From the NCBI GenBank assembly GCA_029891385.1, contig CM057233.1, positions 56,188,063 to 56,252,062 on the forward strand: a stretch of 64,000 nucleotides of DNA. The letters are read 5' to 3'. The stretch comes from Erythroxylum novogranatense. Lineage: Eukaryota; Streptophyta; Magnoliopsida; Malpighiales; Erythroxylaceae. The notes under the pieces were generated by a model. The model had not been told where the DNA came from, did not search any database, and worked only from the letters and a program-made list of their open reading frames with translations. Positions 11,993 through 24,173 of the stretch are shown in pieces (positions within the stretch are counted from its first letter, which is position 1; each line of letters opens with the position of its first letter). The translations under genes were made by a program, and so were the position numbers.

Positions 11993-12304
11993 CAAAGTGT
12001 ATGTAAACGATTTGGTAATGAAATGACCTTATGGTTTCAAGTGTTTTGTATCTGAAATGGGCCCAAATTTAAGGTTGAATACTAATGGTTGTAAAGATTG
12101 TAGCTTGGAAATGGAAATGTGTTTAAATGACATAGGCCCAATTTGATTAGTAATTTCCGCTTGCATGTTCCTTGTTTTAAAGAAACAAAAGTTTTGTAAT
12201 GAATTTTGACTGAATGATCGTTCTAGCATGTTGCTCTTACGGGGTACGTACTCGGATATCACCATAGATATCAGGTATGTGTCTTGTGAGAGTGGGGTGC
12301 TATA
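11993..12304. repeat. LTR-like tail of the composite block, family unclear
   Basis: Non-coding. It ends GAGAGTGGGGTGCTATA beside the outer gypsy RT. Its reverse complement begins TATAGCACCCCACTCTC, which matches the start of solo LTR C (TGTAACATCCCACCCTC) at 13 of 17 positions, so it may be the start of a related LTR in minus orientation. Many plant LTR ends are near-inverted, so the orientation is uncertain. Confidence 0.35.
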
Positions 12305-12796
12305 CAATGTGGTAAAAAACTTGGGCCCATGAATCTCGTCTATCAACTCATCGATGTTAGGAATTGGGAATCGCTCCGGAATCATAACACGATTCAATGC
12401 CTTATAATCCACACAAAATCTCCACCCACCATCTTTCTTACGGACCAAAAGCATGGGACTAGAAAAGAGACTAACGCTTGGTCGTATAATGTCTGCCGAT
12501 AACATTTCTATTATTAACTTTTCAATCTCCACCTTTAGACAATGAGGATAGCGGTATGGTCTAACATTGACAGGACCCTCACCTTCTTTCAAAAAAAATG
12601 CATGTTCATTACCACGCACTGGAGGTAATCCCTTCGGGCTCTCAAAAACAGCCTTAAATTCTTGTTGTACTTCTTTGACTCTCGTCTCTTGTTGTAATTC
12701 CTTAGCCATGGTCTTCAAGGAAACCAATGCCTTAGTAAGGCTTGGGTCTCCCTTAAGTTGAACAGTTTGACCCCCTACCTCAAAAGTCATAGTTAG
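12305..12796 (-). pseudogene. reverse transcriptase N-terminal part of the outer gypsy element
   Basis: From the end of protease into RT: FEVGGQTVQLKGDPSL, then VFESPKGLPPVRGNEHAFFL, then the RT fingers (SSPMLLVRKKDGGWRFCVDY, then KALNRVMIPERFPIPNIDEL). The frame stops matching after GPKFFTT, just before the catalytic LDLKSGYHQ region, where the composite block begins. Upstream it continues the protease frame across the solo LTR insertion: DDWKKL on one side and MTFEVGG on the other, sharing the GTTAG target duplication. The palm with its DD motif, thumb and RNase H are absent from the window. Confidence 0.88.
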
Positions 12797-15700
12797 TGTA
12801 ACATCCCACCCTCGACAGGAAGGGCAGAATAGTAATTTAGCAAAGGATAAGAGTGACTGGGACAAATTAGGAATGTTCATGCATACTGGTATTTGTGAAC
12901 AGTGAATTTTTGCACATGAAAAATAACTGTACATGCATTCATGACATTCCCGGTATTTGTGCCTAATGAAATTTTATTGTGAATAATGTGGTAATTGTGT
13001 TTAAAAAATTTATTGGAGTGAGTTTCTGTGTGTTTTATGTTTTCAGAGAATTTTAGGAATTTTTCTGGACTTTTTCGGAAAAAATTTCCGGATCGAACAA
13101 ATCGCCAAGTGGCGAACTGGTTGATTTTTGGTATTGAAAATTGCTGTCTAATGGCACTACAATATTGGGTATATTATTTTGGGATTGAAATTTGGGCCAT
13201 TGGACTTGGATGGGTCAAATTTCACATTAGGGTTCTTAATAATCCTATTACATGTTTTGTCTTTTTCTTATTTTGTCTTTTCCTACAAATGCCAAGTGTC
13301 CTAAAGAGTTTTAATGCTTTTGTCTTGTTCCTAGCAAATGAATTCGGCAACTTCATTGACTAAAGACCAAGTTTCTTGCTTATTCCTTCCCCATCCGAAA
13401 ACCTTCTTTTCCTTTTTACCTCTCCATCGATTTTCTCCTTCTTTAAGTGTTACTTCTTCCACCCTTAAGAGCCTTGCATGCATCCAAGCTATTTTCTTTT
13501 CATGATGATGATACACATGCATGGTGTTAGAAGAGAGTGTAGATGTTGTTGAGTTAGAGTATTAATTAAAGAATTGAAGAGATTGAAGTTGAAAGCTTGA
13601 AAGTAGGTAAGTATTGAATTATGTTCTTTTCTTGGTAGTTTGATGCATTAATTGAGAACTATGGTTCATTAAATATGATTTATGATGCATTAATGTCATG
13701 AAAATGATAGTTTGAATTATTGGGTATAAGGTTATGTTTGAGTATGACTTGAGGAAGTTAGCATGAATGATTTGTTTTAACTTGGTTTTAGCTTGATTTT
13801 GGATTGATTTTTGATGACTATTCTTGCATGGAAATGAAGAGTTAAGTGCTGCCAAATTTTGTCTCTTGGCCTAAGTGAAAGTAGTGATGATCTAGTGGCT
13901 GATTTCTTGTCCGTTTGGATGCTTATTGATGTGTTATTGGCTTTGGAAGTGATAGGATCTAAGTTTAGTAACAAAGCTGGAAAATTGATTTTTGTACCTA
14001 TTGCACTGTTTTGATCATAACTAATTGTCTGGTTATGCAAATAAGGTGAGGTTTGGACCAAATGAAACTTTAGTTGATTGGCTTAGATTTCTTGTGAAAT
14101 AGGTGTTGTCTAATTGTAGCCTTAAGAGGTTGAATTTTGGTTTGGCAAGTTACTATTGTGGACTGTGTGAACAGTAACCGAATGAGATGACCTAAACTTT
14201 TGATGATTTTTCTAGATTAATTTAGAAGGAATTGGTGAAAATGGTCTGCATGAAAGTTGAAGCCTATCATGTTAGCTTTCCATTTCCACTGATTTTGTAA
14301 TTTTTCGATATGTATATTGTCAGTTATGATCTGTGAATGTTGGCTGTTTATGTGCATTATGTTGGAACCTAGCCATAAGTGTAGGCTTTGTGAGTATTGT
14401 GATTGGAAGCAAATTTAGAGATTTCCGTGATTTGAATTGGCTAAATTGACCTTCTGGAAAGTTTTATAGGAAGCAATTATCTTGAAAAATATATTAACTA
14501 TACTATTTTTGGATATCAGAATTGGGAGTTAAGAATTTTCAAAAATTGGATTTAAGTTAGGTCGTTGACTAGTGATCAGGGCAGCCACTTGCATGACAGT
14601 TTTGAGTTTGTTAGGGATAGAATTGGCTATCAATCGCTTCATGAGAAGTGTAGTATTATGTTTTATCTTTTCATAGGTATAAAGTATGCAATTTTTTGAC
14701 ATTTTTGCAAGAAGTTATGCTTGTTAGAAAATTACTGTCCAGATTGGGTAATTGCAGTGGGCAGATTCTTTGTTTAATTGTTTGACCTAGTTAGCAATTG
14801 AATTTGATTTCAGGTTGTTCATGAAAGTTGTAGAAAACATTTTGATCTTTCTTTGGGCATTTATTTTGTAATTTTTGACTGAGGAACTGGGAAGTTATGG
14901 ATTTTGCAAAATCCTGCACTAATTTGAGAGGCATTGACTGGGCAGTAGGTTCAATTGGATTTTTGACACCCTTAGGGGTGAAGTTGATTTTTATGGTCTT
15001 CATGAAACTTGTACAGGTTTCATGATCTTTCCAACGAGATATGGTTTGTAATTTTCTGAATTGTGTGCGAAGAGTTATTGGTGTTTGAATTTCGGTTTGA
15101 AAATAGGAAAAAAAGAGAAGGAAACAGGGGCATCATATATATATATATATATATTAATTGTTTTATTTGATTTTTGTGTTCTTTTGGGAATTTTTGGACG
15201 GGAAATTGACGTGTGTCCGAGTAATGGTTCTTTGGTCACTGTTTTATTTATTTTTTGATCTATAGAGGTCCGAATTGAGTAATTTCAGTGCTGTAAGATT
15301 TCTACTTTTTAGACGGATTTTTGTGATTGAAATTGTGGTTTTAGGGCCGGGAATATCATGAACATGCATTGTACACTTTTTAATTGCTACATGTGCATCA
15401 TTAAATCGTTCCGATTGAACAATTAGTAATGGGTTTGTTCTCTGATCATTATAGAGGCACATTTGGAGCGTCGATCCACCGATGTTGCAGAGACTTCCCG
15501 GCATTAGCTCGGAAGTGATAAGTGAGTAACTAAGATGGTTTTCGTTCAATTATTATATGTCTAATGTGGGGAATAATGGTGGGATTAGTGGTTGCGTTTG
15601 TTTCTGACTGGATTCCGAACAGATGGTCCGATAAATTGGAAGATTTGACATAGAAGTGTTTTGATGTGCAAATTGTGAATTGTTTGCTATTACTGTGATA

Positions 15701-16582
15701 TACTGTGATTAATTGCCTTGCCTCGGATGTGACCTGATTGTGTTACATTGACCGATTGTGATACATTGACTGTTAAATTAGGCATATGCATTTCATACAC
15801 AAAGGCATAAATGGATAATAATAGTTGTGACCAGAGTCGCCACTGATACTGAAAAAGAGCCTCGAGCTCGAAGGGAGAAGGGTTCTCCTACTCCCTAGAC
15901 GCGCTTCATCAGATATCGCTTTCTCGCTTTCGTTAAGCGCTCGGTCATAACACTGTAATAAACTGGAAAAGTGTCACATATGCATTGCATACATATTTAA
16001 CTGATTGAATACTTGAACTGGAATAAGGCAAAAGTGCCTGAGACAATTGTGATGTGTTTCTTCTGCCTGTGTTATTGGATTAACTCTGTAGTTTGTTTAT
16101 GTGATGCATGAATTGGGCGAACTATCGATGATGGTTCCTCACTGAGTTCGCAAACTCACCCAAAATTGTAACCTATTTTTCAGGATCGAGAGTAGACTGA
16201 TAGCTCCCGAGAGAATATAGAGCCGCGTAGATCAGATTGGCGAGAGAGGCTATGGCTCAAAGGTCGGTCAGCTGGGATTTCTTTTGAGATGACCTAGTTA
16301 GGACTGCTATTTTTGTCTTGTTGTATATAGTATTTTTGGGTTAAGTGTTCAGTTTGATGTACAGACTGAGAACACTAATAGTTGTATAAATTGTTGAGTC
16401 TGATGAAATGAAATGGAACACAGTTTGGTTTTTAAAAGTTTCAAATTCATATTACTGTTTTATTATTGTGATGCCATGTGGAGTTTAGAGTTGTTTGTCT
16501 GTAGTTCTCTCTTATCATAGGATATATACCGGAATGACCTACGGGTGTTCCGGTGGGTATTCTACGGCAAGGGGGCGCTACA
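12797..16582 (+). repeat. giant solo LTR, family C (3.79 kb)
   Basis: Begins TGTAACATCCC, ends GGGGGCGCTACA, and is flanked by the perfect 5-bp duplication GTTAG (12792-12796 and 16583-16587) within one gypsy reading frame. There is no primer site, no purine tract and no coding domain, so it is a solo LTR from unequal recombination between two LTRs. It carries five CTTCATGAAAGTTGTAG-type units (14246-15085), a hairpin-prone GC-rich stretch (GGAGAA/TTCTCC near 15880) and an AACTCACCC...TTTTTCAGG block near 16153-16193, matching modules in the other giant LTRs. An AT run lies near 15139-15155. Confidence 0.88.
14246..15085 (+). repeat. five periodic CTTCATGAAAGTTGTAG-type units in LTR C
   Basis: Cores at 14246 (CTGCATGAAAGTTGAAG), 14451, 14637, 14817 and 14998 (CTTCATGAAACTTGTAC). 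Spacings are 205, 186, 180 and 181 bp. Each is followed by a (T)GTAATTTTT(C/G)-like part and (A)AGTTAT. Confidence 0.6.
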
Positions 16583-16587
16583 GTTAG

Positions 16588-17683
16588 CTTTTTCCAATCG
16601 TCCCTGGTTTCTCCCAGAGTGGATAACCACTTTAGTCCCAAAATCAAATCTGTACTCCCCAAGGGTAAAGGAAGAAAATCTTCCACAATAGTCAATTCTT
16701 GAAACCTAAGAACCACCCCTTTATACACCCCCATGCCCTTCAATTGTTTCCCTGACCCAATCACAACTCCATACTGGGAAGTCTCATGAATGGGAATTTG
16801 AAGAGTTTCCACTAGACTAGTGGAGATGAAGTTGTGGGTAGCCCCACAATCGATGAGCACTACAACCTCCAAGCCATACACTTCACCTCTCAATTTCAGG
16901 GTTGTAGGTTCTGACAATCCCACCACCGAATTTAAAGAGAGCTCCACACTATTCAGGGCTTCTTCCATTGCTGTTACTCCTTCCTCCTCTGGACCTTCCT
17001 CTTGATTACCTTCAGTGACTAGCAACACATTTAGTTCTCGCTGTGGACAACGATGGCCAAAGCGCCATTTCTCATCACAACGGAAACATAAGCCTTGAAC
17101 TCGTTTAGTTTGAGCCTCAGAAGGAGTTAATTTCTGAAATTTTGGTGGTGCAGGTAAGGTTAGTGTTTTAGTGGTTTCTGGTGTGTTTTGTTTGTGAGGT
17201 AGGTTGAATGTCGTAATTGGCTGAAGTGTTTTGTTTATTGATGGGTTGTAATTTTTGTGTGGCGTCATTGAAATAGTTTTGTTATCATTTTTGTATTAGA
17301 TTGAAGGGGGTTCTCTGTGGGTTTTGGAGTTGGGAGTAAGACCTAAGATCTGATTCTTTCGTTCAATTCGGCTCACCGTATCTATGGTTTCTTTTAACGA
17401 TTGTGGGTTCAAGACTAATAATTTAGCCTTGATTTTCTCTTGCAATCCATTTACAAAGACATCAGCCATTGTTTCCTCTTTTAAAGCTCCCACAGACGCT
17501 GCCAAGTACTCGAACTGGGCACGATATTCGACCACCGTTCCTTCCTGTCTCACAGCAAAAAATCGATGTAGTAAAGTCCCATGATGTAGTCCTGCAAAAT
17601 GTTGCAATATCTAGTCCTTTAGTTATTCCCATGAAGAAAATGACTTGTTGCGCTCCTCAAAACGTAACCATGCCTGCGCTTCA
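16588..17683 (-). pseudogene. Gag C-terminal half and protease of the outer gypsy element
   Basis: 17683-17296 holds the Gag capsid part: AQAWLRFEERN, then LHRFFAVRQEGTVVEYRAQF and VNGLQEKIKAKLLVLNP; stops interrupt the first codons after ERNKSFSSWE. 17268-16588 holds a zinc knuckle of the CFRCDEKW..GHRC type, then an aspartic protease (VVLIDCGATHNFIS, ending TDLILGLKWLSTLG). The protease active site reads D-C-G-A, where D-S-G-A is usual, so Ser is replaced by Cys. The left end is the GTTAG junction with solo LTR C; the right end is the junction with the SIRE-like copia element. Confidence 0.87.
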
Positions 17684-18736
17684 TGAAGTGAATCACACGT
17701 TAGTACAATACTGAGGAAATGATATAAGAATGCACGAGAAGGGGCGTTTAAATTGTGTATTCCCCTTTTTTAAATCTTTCAAAAATATTTGTTAGAAAAT
17801 AAAATTCTTTTACATAATTTTCGATAGATTCTAATTAATCAAAAACTTTGTTTCAAACCAAGTAATGATAAAACTTTAATCTAAAAGAAAGATAGAGTAA
17901 GAGTAGTTGACACAGAGATTTATCCTGGTTCACCCCAAACCGTGGACTATGTCCAGTCCTCAGAGTTCTTTATGAGATTTTCACTATCTCTTCAACTTTA
18001 CAAGTATTCTTTGCGAGCCTCTTCAGGTCTCTACAACCAGTATTCTTTCACACTTAGCCTCTGCAGGCTATCTGTACTACTTTCTCAAAGATAAGTGTTT
18101 GAACACTTGTTACAGTAAAAATAGCTCTCGGCTAATTTCCACAGAATGCTTTTACGATAACGTAAATGTAATTCAGCTCACGTTTCAACTAACTTTGCAA
18201 TCTTCGACTTCGACTTGTATTTATAGCCTTTGTCTCCAACTGCTTTTTGATTCTTGTTTCTTGAATCGTGCTTCTTGAATCTTTAACAGAAATGGTTAAT
18301 CAGTTGAGTTCAGTAACTAACCCGAACTGACTCTTGTGTCTGCTTTTCTGTTCGCGTCTTCATCTGTTTTTTGTTTGCGTCTTCGTCTATTTTTTTGTTT
18401 GCGTCTTCGTCTGTTTTTCTGTTTGCGTCTTCGTCTGTTTTTCTGTTTGCGTCTTCATCTATTTTTTTGTTTACGTCTTCGTTTGTTTTTTCTACTGAAT
18501 CTCCGTCTGCGTCTGTATTTCTCTTTTGCATCTGTGTTGCTTAGTCTCTGTTTATTTTGTGTATGCGTCTGTTTATTTCTTCTGCGTTCTTCGTCTACGT
18601 CTTATTGTACTTTTATGTCTGTGTTGCTTTGCCTGTATTACTTCGTCTGCATTACTTCGTCTGCTTTGCTTTTCTTTTATTTTGCTCTTTGTTGTACATC
18701 AAAATTATATCTAAGTAAAGTCATTTTTACTTAGCA
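17684..18736 (-). repeat. left (3') LTR of the SIRE-like element
   Basis: Starts TGAAGTGAATCACACG, ends TTTTTACTTAGCA and is followed by the purine tract. It matches the right LTR at 26200-27264 almost along its whole length. It includes the minisatellite at 18340-18490. Confidence 0.92.
18340..18490. repeat. 24-bp minisatellite in the 3' LTR
   Basis: About six units of TTTGCGTCTTCGTCTGTTTT plus 3-4 variable bases (23-24 bp). It continues into looser CGTCT-rich sequence to about 18670. The counterpart in the other LTR (26858-27005) also has about six units but a different order of variants. Confidence 0.85.
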
Positions 18737-18750
18737 ATCTCCCCCTTTTT
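18737..18750 (-). other. polypurine tract of the SIRE-like element
   Basis: The plus strand reads ATCTCCCCCTTTTT beside the LTR; on the minus strand this is AAAAAGGGGGAGAT, the plus-strand primer. The gag-only copia element at 44817 has the identical tract. Confidence 0.88.
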
Positions 18751-19007
18751 CATGAGAACAAATTATATACAAACAAGAAAACAAAATACAATGTATAAGA
18801 GAAAATAAAAAGAACTTATCTTCATCTTCCTTCTTCATCAGCTCTTCAGCTCCTTCAATCACACCCTTAAGATTTGACAATTTCCATTCCTATTCTGCTC
18901 ATACTTTTCTCCCCCTATTTGTTATAATCAAAAAGATTAATGACGACAACTCTTCAACAGTTCTGTCATCATTTTCTTCAGATCATTCATCGTCTCCTTT
19001 ATCTAGT

Positions 19008-21314
19008 TTACTTCTCCACGTAATTGATTGATTTCTGCTTGGGAGGCAAACGTTGAGGAGGATTGATCATTATCTTGAAGGGGGCAGTGAACGCAATTGT
19101 TGTAGCATATGCGTTCGAGGATGGAACATAGTCTTCATTAATCGCAAATGTGGGTGGATGAATGAATACACTTGACTTTGGAATATCCAAGTCATAGGGA
19201 GCAGGTAGCATCAGCAATTGTCTTCCTTGCAAGGGTATGCCTTCAGCTTCAATAGACTGTGTATTAGATAAGGGTCTAATACGCAAAACTGTCTGGACAA
19301 GGAAATCAATGAATGTCCCTATTGACAATCTTTCCCTTATTGGACAGTTTTCTTTCTTATCAGTATAGCTACAACTAGCTCCACCATTGTTCTCTTTAGA
19401 AGCGCATGCCTCATTAATTTTTCGCACTTCTTCAGCTATTTGATCTGTGGACAGATCATCAATAACTTCTTCAGGAAAAAGTATCGATTTCCCCTTATTC
19501 AACTCCAAGGGATATCTTGGCTGAATGCCTGGTACAACTTTTATTATAGACTCTTTTGTCACCGGATAAATAGTGCACGGACGAGAAGACATTTTTGTAG
19601 GGTATGGCCTTGTAGCACCATACCTTAAGGTATCATAAAAATTCCTTTCGTCTTCGTTAAGTATGTGCCATGTCTGACTATTTATCAAAATAGGTTGTAA
19701 GACTGCCTTTATTTCCCTTCTAGGTTGACTGCAGATAGCAATAGCAGTACTCCTTCTTATCACAACTTCAACTAGTCTGACTTCAAACTTATCATTTCTT
19801 AAAATTTTGGAATAGTTATGAACGACCAGACTAGGTTCATCAGATTTCTTCAATGGTACCTGAACTGAGCTCAAATCTGTTGTGACTTCTTGTTGATTAT
19901 CGACAGGTGTAGACTGAACCAGGTTAGGCTCCACTGGTTCCTCTGGTTTCTCAACAATGAGAGTATTCTTCTCTTGATTAGCTTCCTCAGGAGTAGAGAA
20001 ACTCCTCCTTCAACTAACCAATTTATTTTTTATTCTTGGAGTTTTCCTCACTTGAGACTTTTGTATCTCAGACTCCAATTTTCTCTTCTTCTCAGTCTCC
20101 TTGCTTTGTTTGGCGGATTCTTCTTCTAAAATTGAGACGAGAGATCTTGTCACCTTTTCCCTTGGTGCGCTGGATTCAGAGACTTCTACTTGTTCCTGCT
20201 CTCTGGTTCTTCTTTCTTCTTGTTGCCTTAAGGTTCGAATCCTAGGTGATCTCCTTGCTTTCTTAGTTATTTCACCTAAAAGATTCTCTCCTTTTCTTTT
20301 AGTCGCACCATCGTCTATCCTCCGAGCAATATCATACTCTTTTCTAGGACATGCCAGTTTTATCAAAGGCTTTTTATTTAATCTTCTCCTTTCTTCTATT
20401 GGCATACTCACACTTCCATGAGATCTAGAACTTGTTGTTGGAGTCTTCTTTAATAACAGCTCCCCCTCAGTTCTAGTTTTCTCAAGAGTCTCAGATCTCC
20501 ACTCAATCACCGGCTTCGCACCCATTCGCCGTATAGTGATTGAGTCAATAGTACTCTTCACAGGTACAATACTTCTATTTCCTCTGTGTAGAAGGACTCC
20601 GGATTCCTTAAAAATCCTTGTAAGAAGCATGCCATACGGATAGCTATTTGTATCCTTCATCCCCTTAATCATATAATGAAAGATTATGAAGGGTAAGTCA
20701 ATAGGATTGCGATTCAACAGGTAGAACAAACACTGTTCATCCAGGGTGGTCACCAAATGTCTTGAACCCACTCAGGGTAAGATGCAATTAAACAAAATCA
20801 CATGAAGAACCCTAGCTTTTGGAACCAGACTCAAAGTCTTCCTCTCTGAAGGGTCGTTCACTCCATACAGCTGTTTGCTAACATCTTCCTCCTTCATGTT
20901 GACCATTGTCATCCACTTCGCCTTGGTTGACAGTTTCTCACCAATCGATGGACAATCGATCACCTTCCTTATCAGCTCCTTAGTCAAGACAACAGATATA
21001 CCGTCTACTGAGGATACAATAGTGTTGTCTACAAGTTGAGCGTTCTTCCAAAAATCAAATACCTCATCGGTGTACACTGGTTCTCGTATCTGGAAGAAAT
21101 TCCTCCAACCAGCTCTTTTAATCTCAGATTCTACGTCCATACCATCCCTCCTTAGTGATTCGAAATCCACATGCCTTCCGAATATCATAGATGCCTCCAT
21201 TGTTTCAGAATGAAAACTGTCTCTGGTAAGCTTTTCGTCTAGGGTAGGATGATTGAGAGAATTTGGAAAGCAAGATGAACCGTCTAGAGATGAAAGTAAC
21301 CGCAATGATTCCAA
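19008..21314 (-). pseudogene. extra (env-like) ORF of the SIRE-like element
   Basis: Three open pieces, 21314-20772, 20771-20010 and 20009-19008, lie in one frame and are separated only by two in-frame TGA codons (at about 20772 and 20010), giving some 768 codons. The first stop fits CGA-to-TGA decay (ILP*VGSRHLVT). The N-terminal part (WRNFFQIREPVYTDEVFDFW, LIRKVIDCPSIG, LDEQCLFYLLNRNPIDLPF) looks like the 'putative plant transposon protein' domain that follows RNase H in SIRE elements. The middle is Arg/Lys/Glu-rich with nuclear-signal-like runs, and the last third is unrecognised. I see no clear signal peptide or membrane segment, so the env-like label is by position only. It begins about 150 bp after the RNase H stop. 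Confidence 0.7.
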
Positions 21315-21462
21315 CTTCAGGCTACTTGAAGGGTCTTGTTACACGTGCTCTAGAATCATCAGAATTCTAAAGGTCATGAAGTGTTTCCCTTTAAAACTTT
21401 CTTGTCAGAGAAGTTACCATCTGTAACTCACTGTATCTGACGCCGTTAATTTTGACGTCTCT

Positions 21463-23085
21463 TTAATCTGACTGTTCGCTTAACATAACCATGTTAAGGT
21501 TGCGTCTGATCTTCTGGAATCGTTCTTCACTCAGTGGTTTGGTAAAGATTTCTGCCCATTGATACTCTGTTTCGATGAACTGGAGTTTAACCACCTTCCT
21601 CTGAACATAATCTCTCAAGAAATGATGTCTGACTTTAATGTGTTTCACCCTCGAATGTTGAATCGGATTCTTTGACAGGTTAATTGTGCTGGTGTTGTCG
21701 CAATAAATTGGAATCTCCTCTTCTTGAATTGAATAGTCTTCAAATTGATATTTGATCCACAACGTTTGTGAGCAGCAGCTTGCAACAGACATATACTCTG
21801 CTTCGGCTGTTGATAGAGCTATCGAACTCTGTCTCTTGCTTGACCAGGAAACTAGGTTTGCGCCAAGAAAGTGACATCCACCACTTGTGCTCTTCCTTTC
21901 GATTCTATCTCCGGCATAGTCTGCGTCACAATATCCAATTATCCTGAAATCTTTTCCTTTTTCAAACATTAAGCAAAGATTAGTAGTACCCGCGAGATAT
22001 CTCATAATTCTTTTAACAGCAATATAATGAGACTCTCTAGGATAGACTTGAAACCTTGCACACAAGCATACACTGAATAATATATCAAGTCTACTTGCTG
22101 TAAGATACAGTAAAGAACCGATCATCCCTCTATACAGGGTTTGATCCACCTTCTTACCAAGTTCATCTTTCGACAAAAGGTTTGAAGGATGCATCGGAGT
22201 AGTCATTGGCTTCACACTTTGCATATCAAACTTATTCAACAATTCTTTCACATATTTTTGTTGATGAATGAAGATTTTCTCTTCGGTTTGCTTAACTTGC
22301 AACCCAAGAAAGAACTTTAACTCACCCATCATGCTCATCTCAAATTCATTTTTCATTAGACTCTCAAACTTCATGCATAACTTCTTTGAAGTAGCACCAA
22401 AAATAATATCATCAACATATATCTGAACTATTATAAATTCATTCTCATAATTCTGCCTAAAGAGCGTCTTATCAACTTGACCTCTACTGAAACCATTCTC
22501 TAAGAGAAAAGTACTCAGACTATCATACCAAGCTCTAGGAGCTTGCTTCAGGCCGTATAAGGCTTTATGAAGTTTATAGACATGGTCTGGACTCTTAACA
22601 TCCTCGAAACCAGGTGACTGCTTAACATACACCTCTTCGTCTATAAGACCATTCAGAAAGGCACTTTTCACATCCATCTGAAATAGCTTTATATTATGAT
22701 AGACCGCATATTCCAGCAATATCCTAATGGCTTCAAGTCTTGCTACTGGAGCATATGTCTCATTGTAGTCTATTCCTTCTTATTAATTATAGCCTTATTC
22801 TACTAATCTAGCCTTATTTCGACTCACTCTTCCTGATTCGTCTAGCTTGTTCTTAAAGACCCATCTGGTTCTTATGATGGATTTCTTAGGGAGATTCGAA
22901 ACTAAGGACCAAACATTATTCTTAGAAAATTGATTCAGTTCCTCTTGCATGGCTAACACCCAAGCTTTATCTCGAAGAGCTTCCTCAACCTTTTTAGGCT
23001 CTATTTCAGAGATAAAAGCCACATTAGCTTCTCTTCTGAATTTGGACCTTGTCCTAACTCCTTCTGAGGTCTCTTCGATAATCAA
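21463..23085 (-). pseudogene. reverse transcriptase-RNase H of the SIRE-like element
   Basis: 23085-22795 gives the RT start (VLAMQEELNQFSKNNVWSLV, RTRWVFKNKLDE). It ends at LVE*GYN**EGIDYNE, where three Gln or nearby codons have become stops. The main frame 22719-21463 (about 418 codons) has QMDVKSAFLNGLIDEEVY, LYGLKQAPRAWYD, the catalytic YVDD (QIYVDDIIFGATS) and the RNase H region (IIGYCDADYAGD, STAEAEYMSVASC, PIYCDNTSTINLSKNP, HIKVRHHFLRD). Family length is kept. Only the stops near 22780 break an otherwise nearly complete polymerase. Confidence 0.93.
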
Positions 23086-23136
23086 CTCTTCTGGATGGGA
23101 ACTTTTATATTTCCAGTCTCTTTTCAGTCCAATAGT

Positions 23137-24100
23137 TTATGGGATATCTTCAACTTTGTCTTCATGAGTACCTGGTGATGAAGTTTCTGTTTTTTCGTCC
23201 AAATTCTTTGAAGGACCTTCACTCTCCATGTCATCTTCCTTATAGGGTTGGGAATTATCATCGAACTTGACATGGATGGTCTCCTCAACTGTCATTGAAA
23301 TAAGGTTGTATACCCGAAATGCCTTAGAAGACGATGAGTAGCCTAGGAAAATTCCTAGAAAGGTCTTTGAATCAAATTTGTCCAACAGCTTCTTTGTATT
23401 TAGAATAGAGCATTTGCATCCAAATGGATGAAAGTACGATACGTTTGGTCTTCTTCCATTCCACAACTCATAAGGGGTCTTCTTCAGTATGGGTCGCAAC
23501 AGAATTCTATTCTGAATATAGCATGTTGTATTTACAGCTTCTGCCCATAAGTACTTAGGAAGATTCTTTTCACACAGCATAGTCCTTGCCATCTCTTGAA
23601 TTGTCTTGTTCTTCCTTTCAACAACTCCATTCTGTTGTGGAGTCCTGGGAGCAGAGAAATTGTGGAAAATTCCGTTCTCCTCATAGAACAACCTAAACTT
23701 CTCATTCTCAAACTCTCCACCATGGTCACTCCTGATACTAGCTATAGACATTCCTCTTTCATTTTGTAACTTTCTGGATAAGGTCCTAAAATACTTAAAA
23801 GATTCATCTTTGTGTGATAAAAATAATATCCAACAAAATCGAGTAAAGTCATCAACAATAACAAGTCCATATTTCTTTCCGCCAAGACTTATTGTCCTTG
23901 TTGGACCAAATAAATCCATATGTAACAACTCTAAATGTCTAGATGATGTTACAAAATTTTTAGAAGAAAAAGAAGTTTTAATCTGCTTTCCTTTCAAAAA
24001 ATTTTCACAGAAAAATTCTTTGTCAAAACTTACTTTTGGTAATCCTCTTACCAAATCATGTTTTGCCAACTTTGAAATGTGTTTAAAAGAGACATGACCT
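23137..24100 (-). pseudogene. integrase core of the SIRE-like element
   Basis: Open frame 24069-23137. It has ELLHMDLFGPTRTISLGGKK (first catalytic Asp, MDLFG), IRSDHGGEFENEKF (second Asp) and TPQQNGVVERKNKTIQEMAR (Glu of VERKN). The C-terminal region has FHPFGCKCSILNTKKLLDKF and FLGIFLGYSSSSKAFRVYN. The D, D and E residues are all present. The N-terminal zinc motif lies upstream, where the frame is interrupted (about 24070-24170, with HKKLGHVSFKHISKL-like coding). It is separated from RT by a stop near 23137. Confidence 0.9.
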
Positions 24101-24173
24101 AGCTTTTTATGCCAGACTAGTCTTTCTTCTTCGTAAGATAGAAAACATGAAACATTTTGAATTTGAAAATCTT

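Larger units (their letters stand above)
4127..12304. mobile_element. composite block of several LTR-element pieces inserted in the outer gypsy RT/integrase region
   Basis: Bounded by similar 5-mers CAATA (4122-4126) and CAATG (right edge). It begins TGTAGCGCC and ends GGTGCTATA, which are near-inverted ends. Inside are an LTR end of family C type in minus orientation (4127-4479), a family A giant LTR (4480-8081), a 5'-truncated copia pol with its complete 3' LTR (8082-11992), and an unassigned LTR-like tail (11993-12304). The imperfect TSD suggests one original insertion later filled and trimmed, but RT/RNase H is missing across the site. The deletion either came first or happened with this event. 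Confidence 0.55.

Noticed and set aside
13028..13363. 111-codon ORF in solo LTR C
   Set aside because: Low-complexity Phe-rich frame in a non-coding LTR, with no family words.
16447..16587. Open frame running from gypsy protease into 16447-16582
   Set aside because: The last ~45 codons are translated from the solo LTR end after the GTTAG junction and are not part of the protein.
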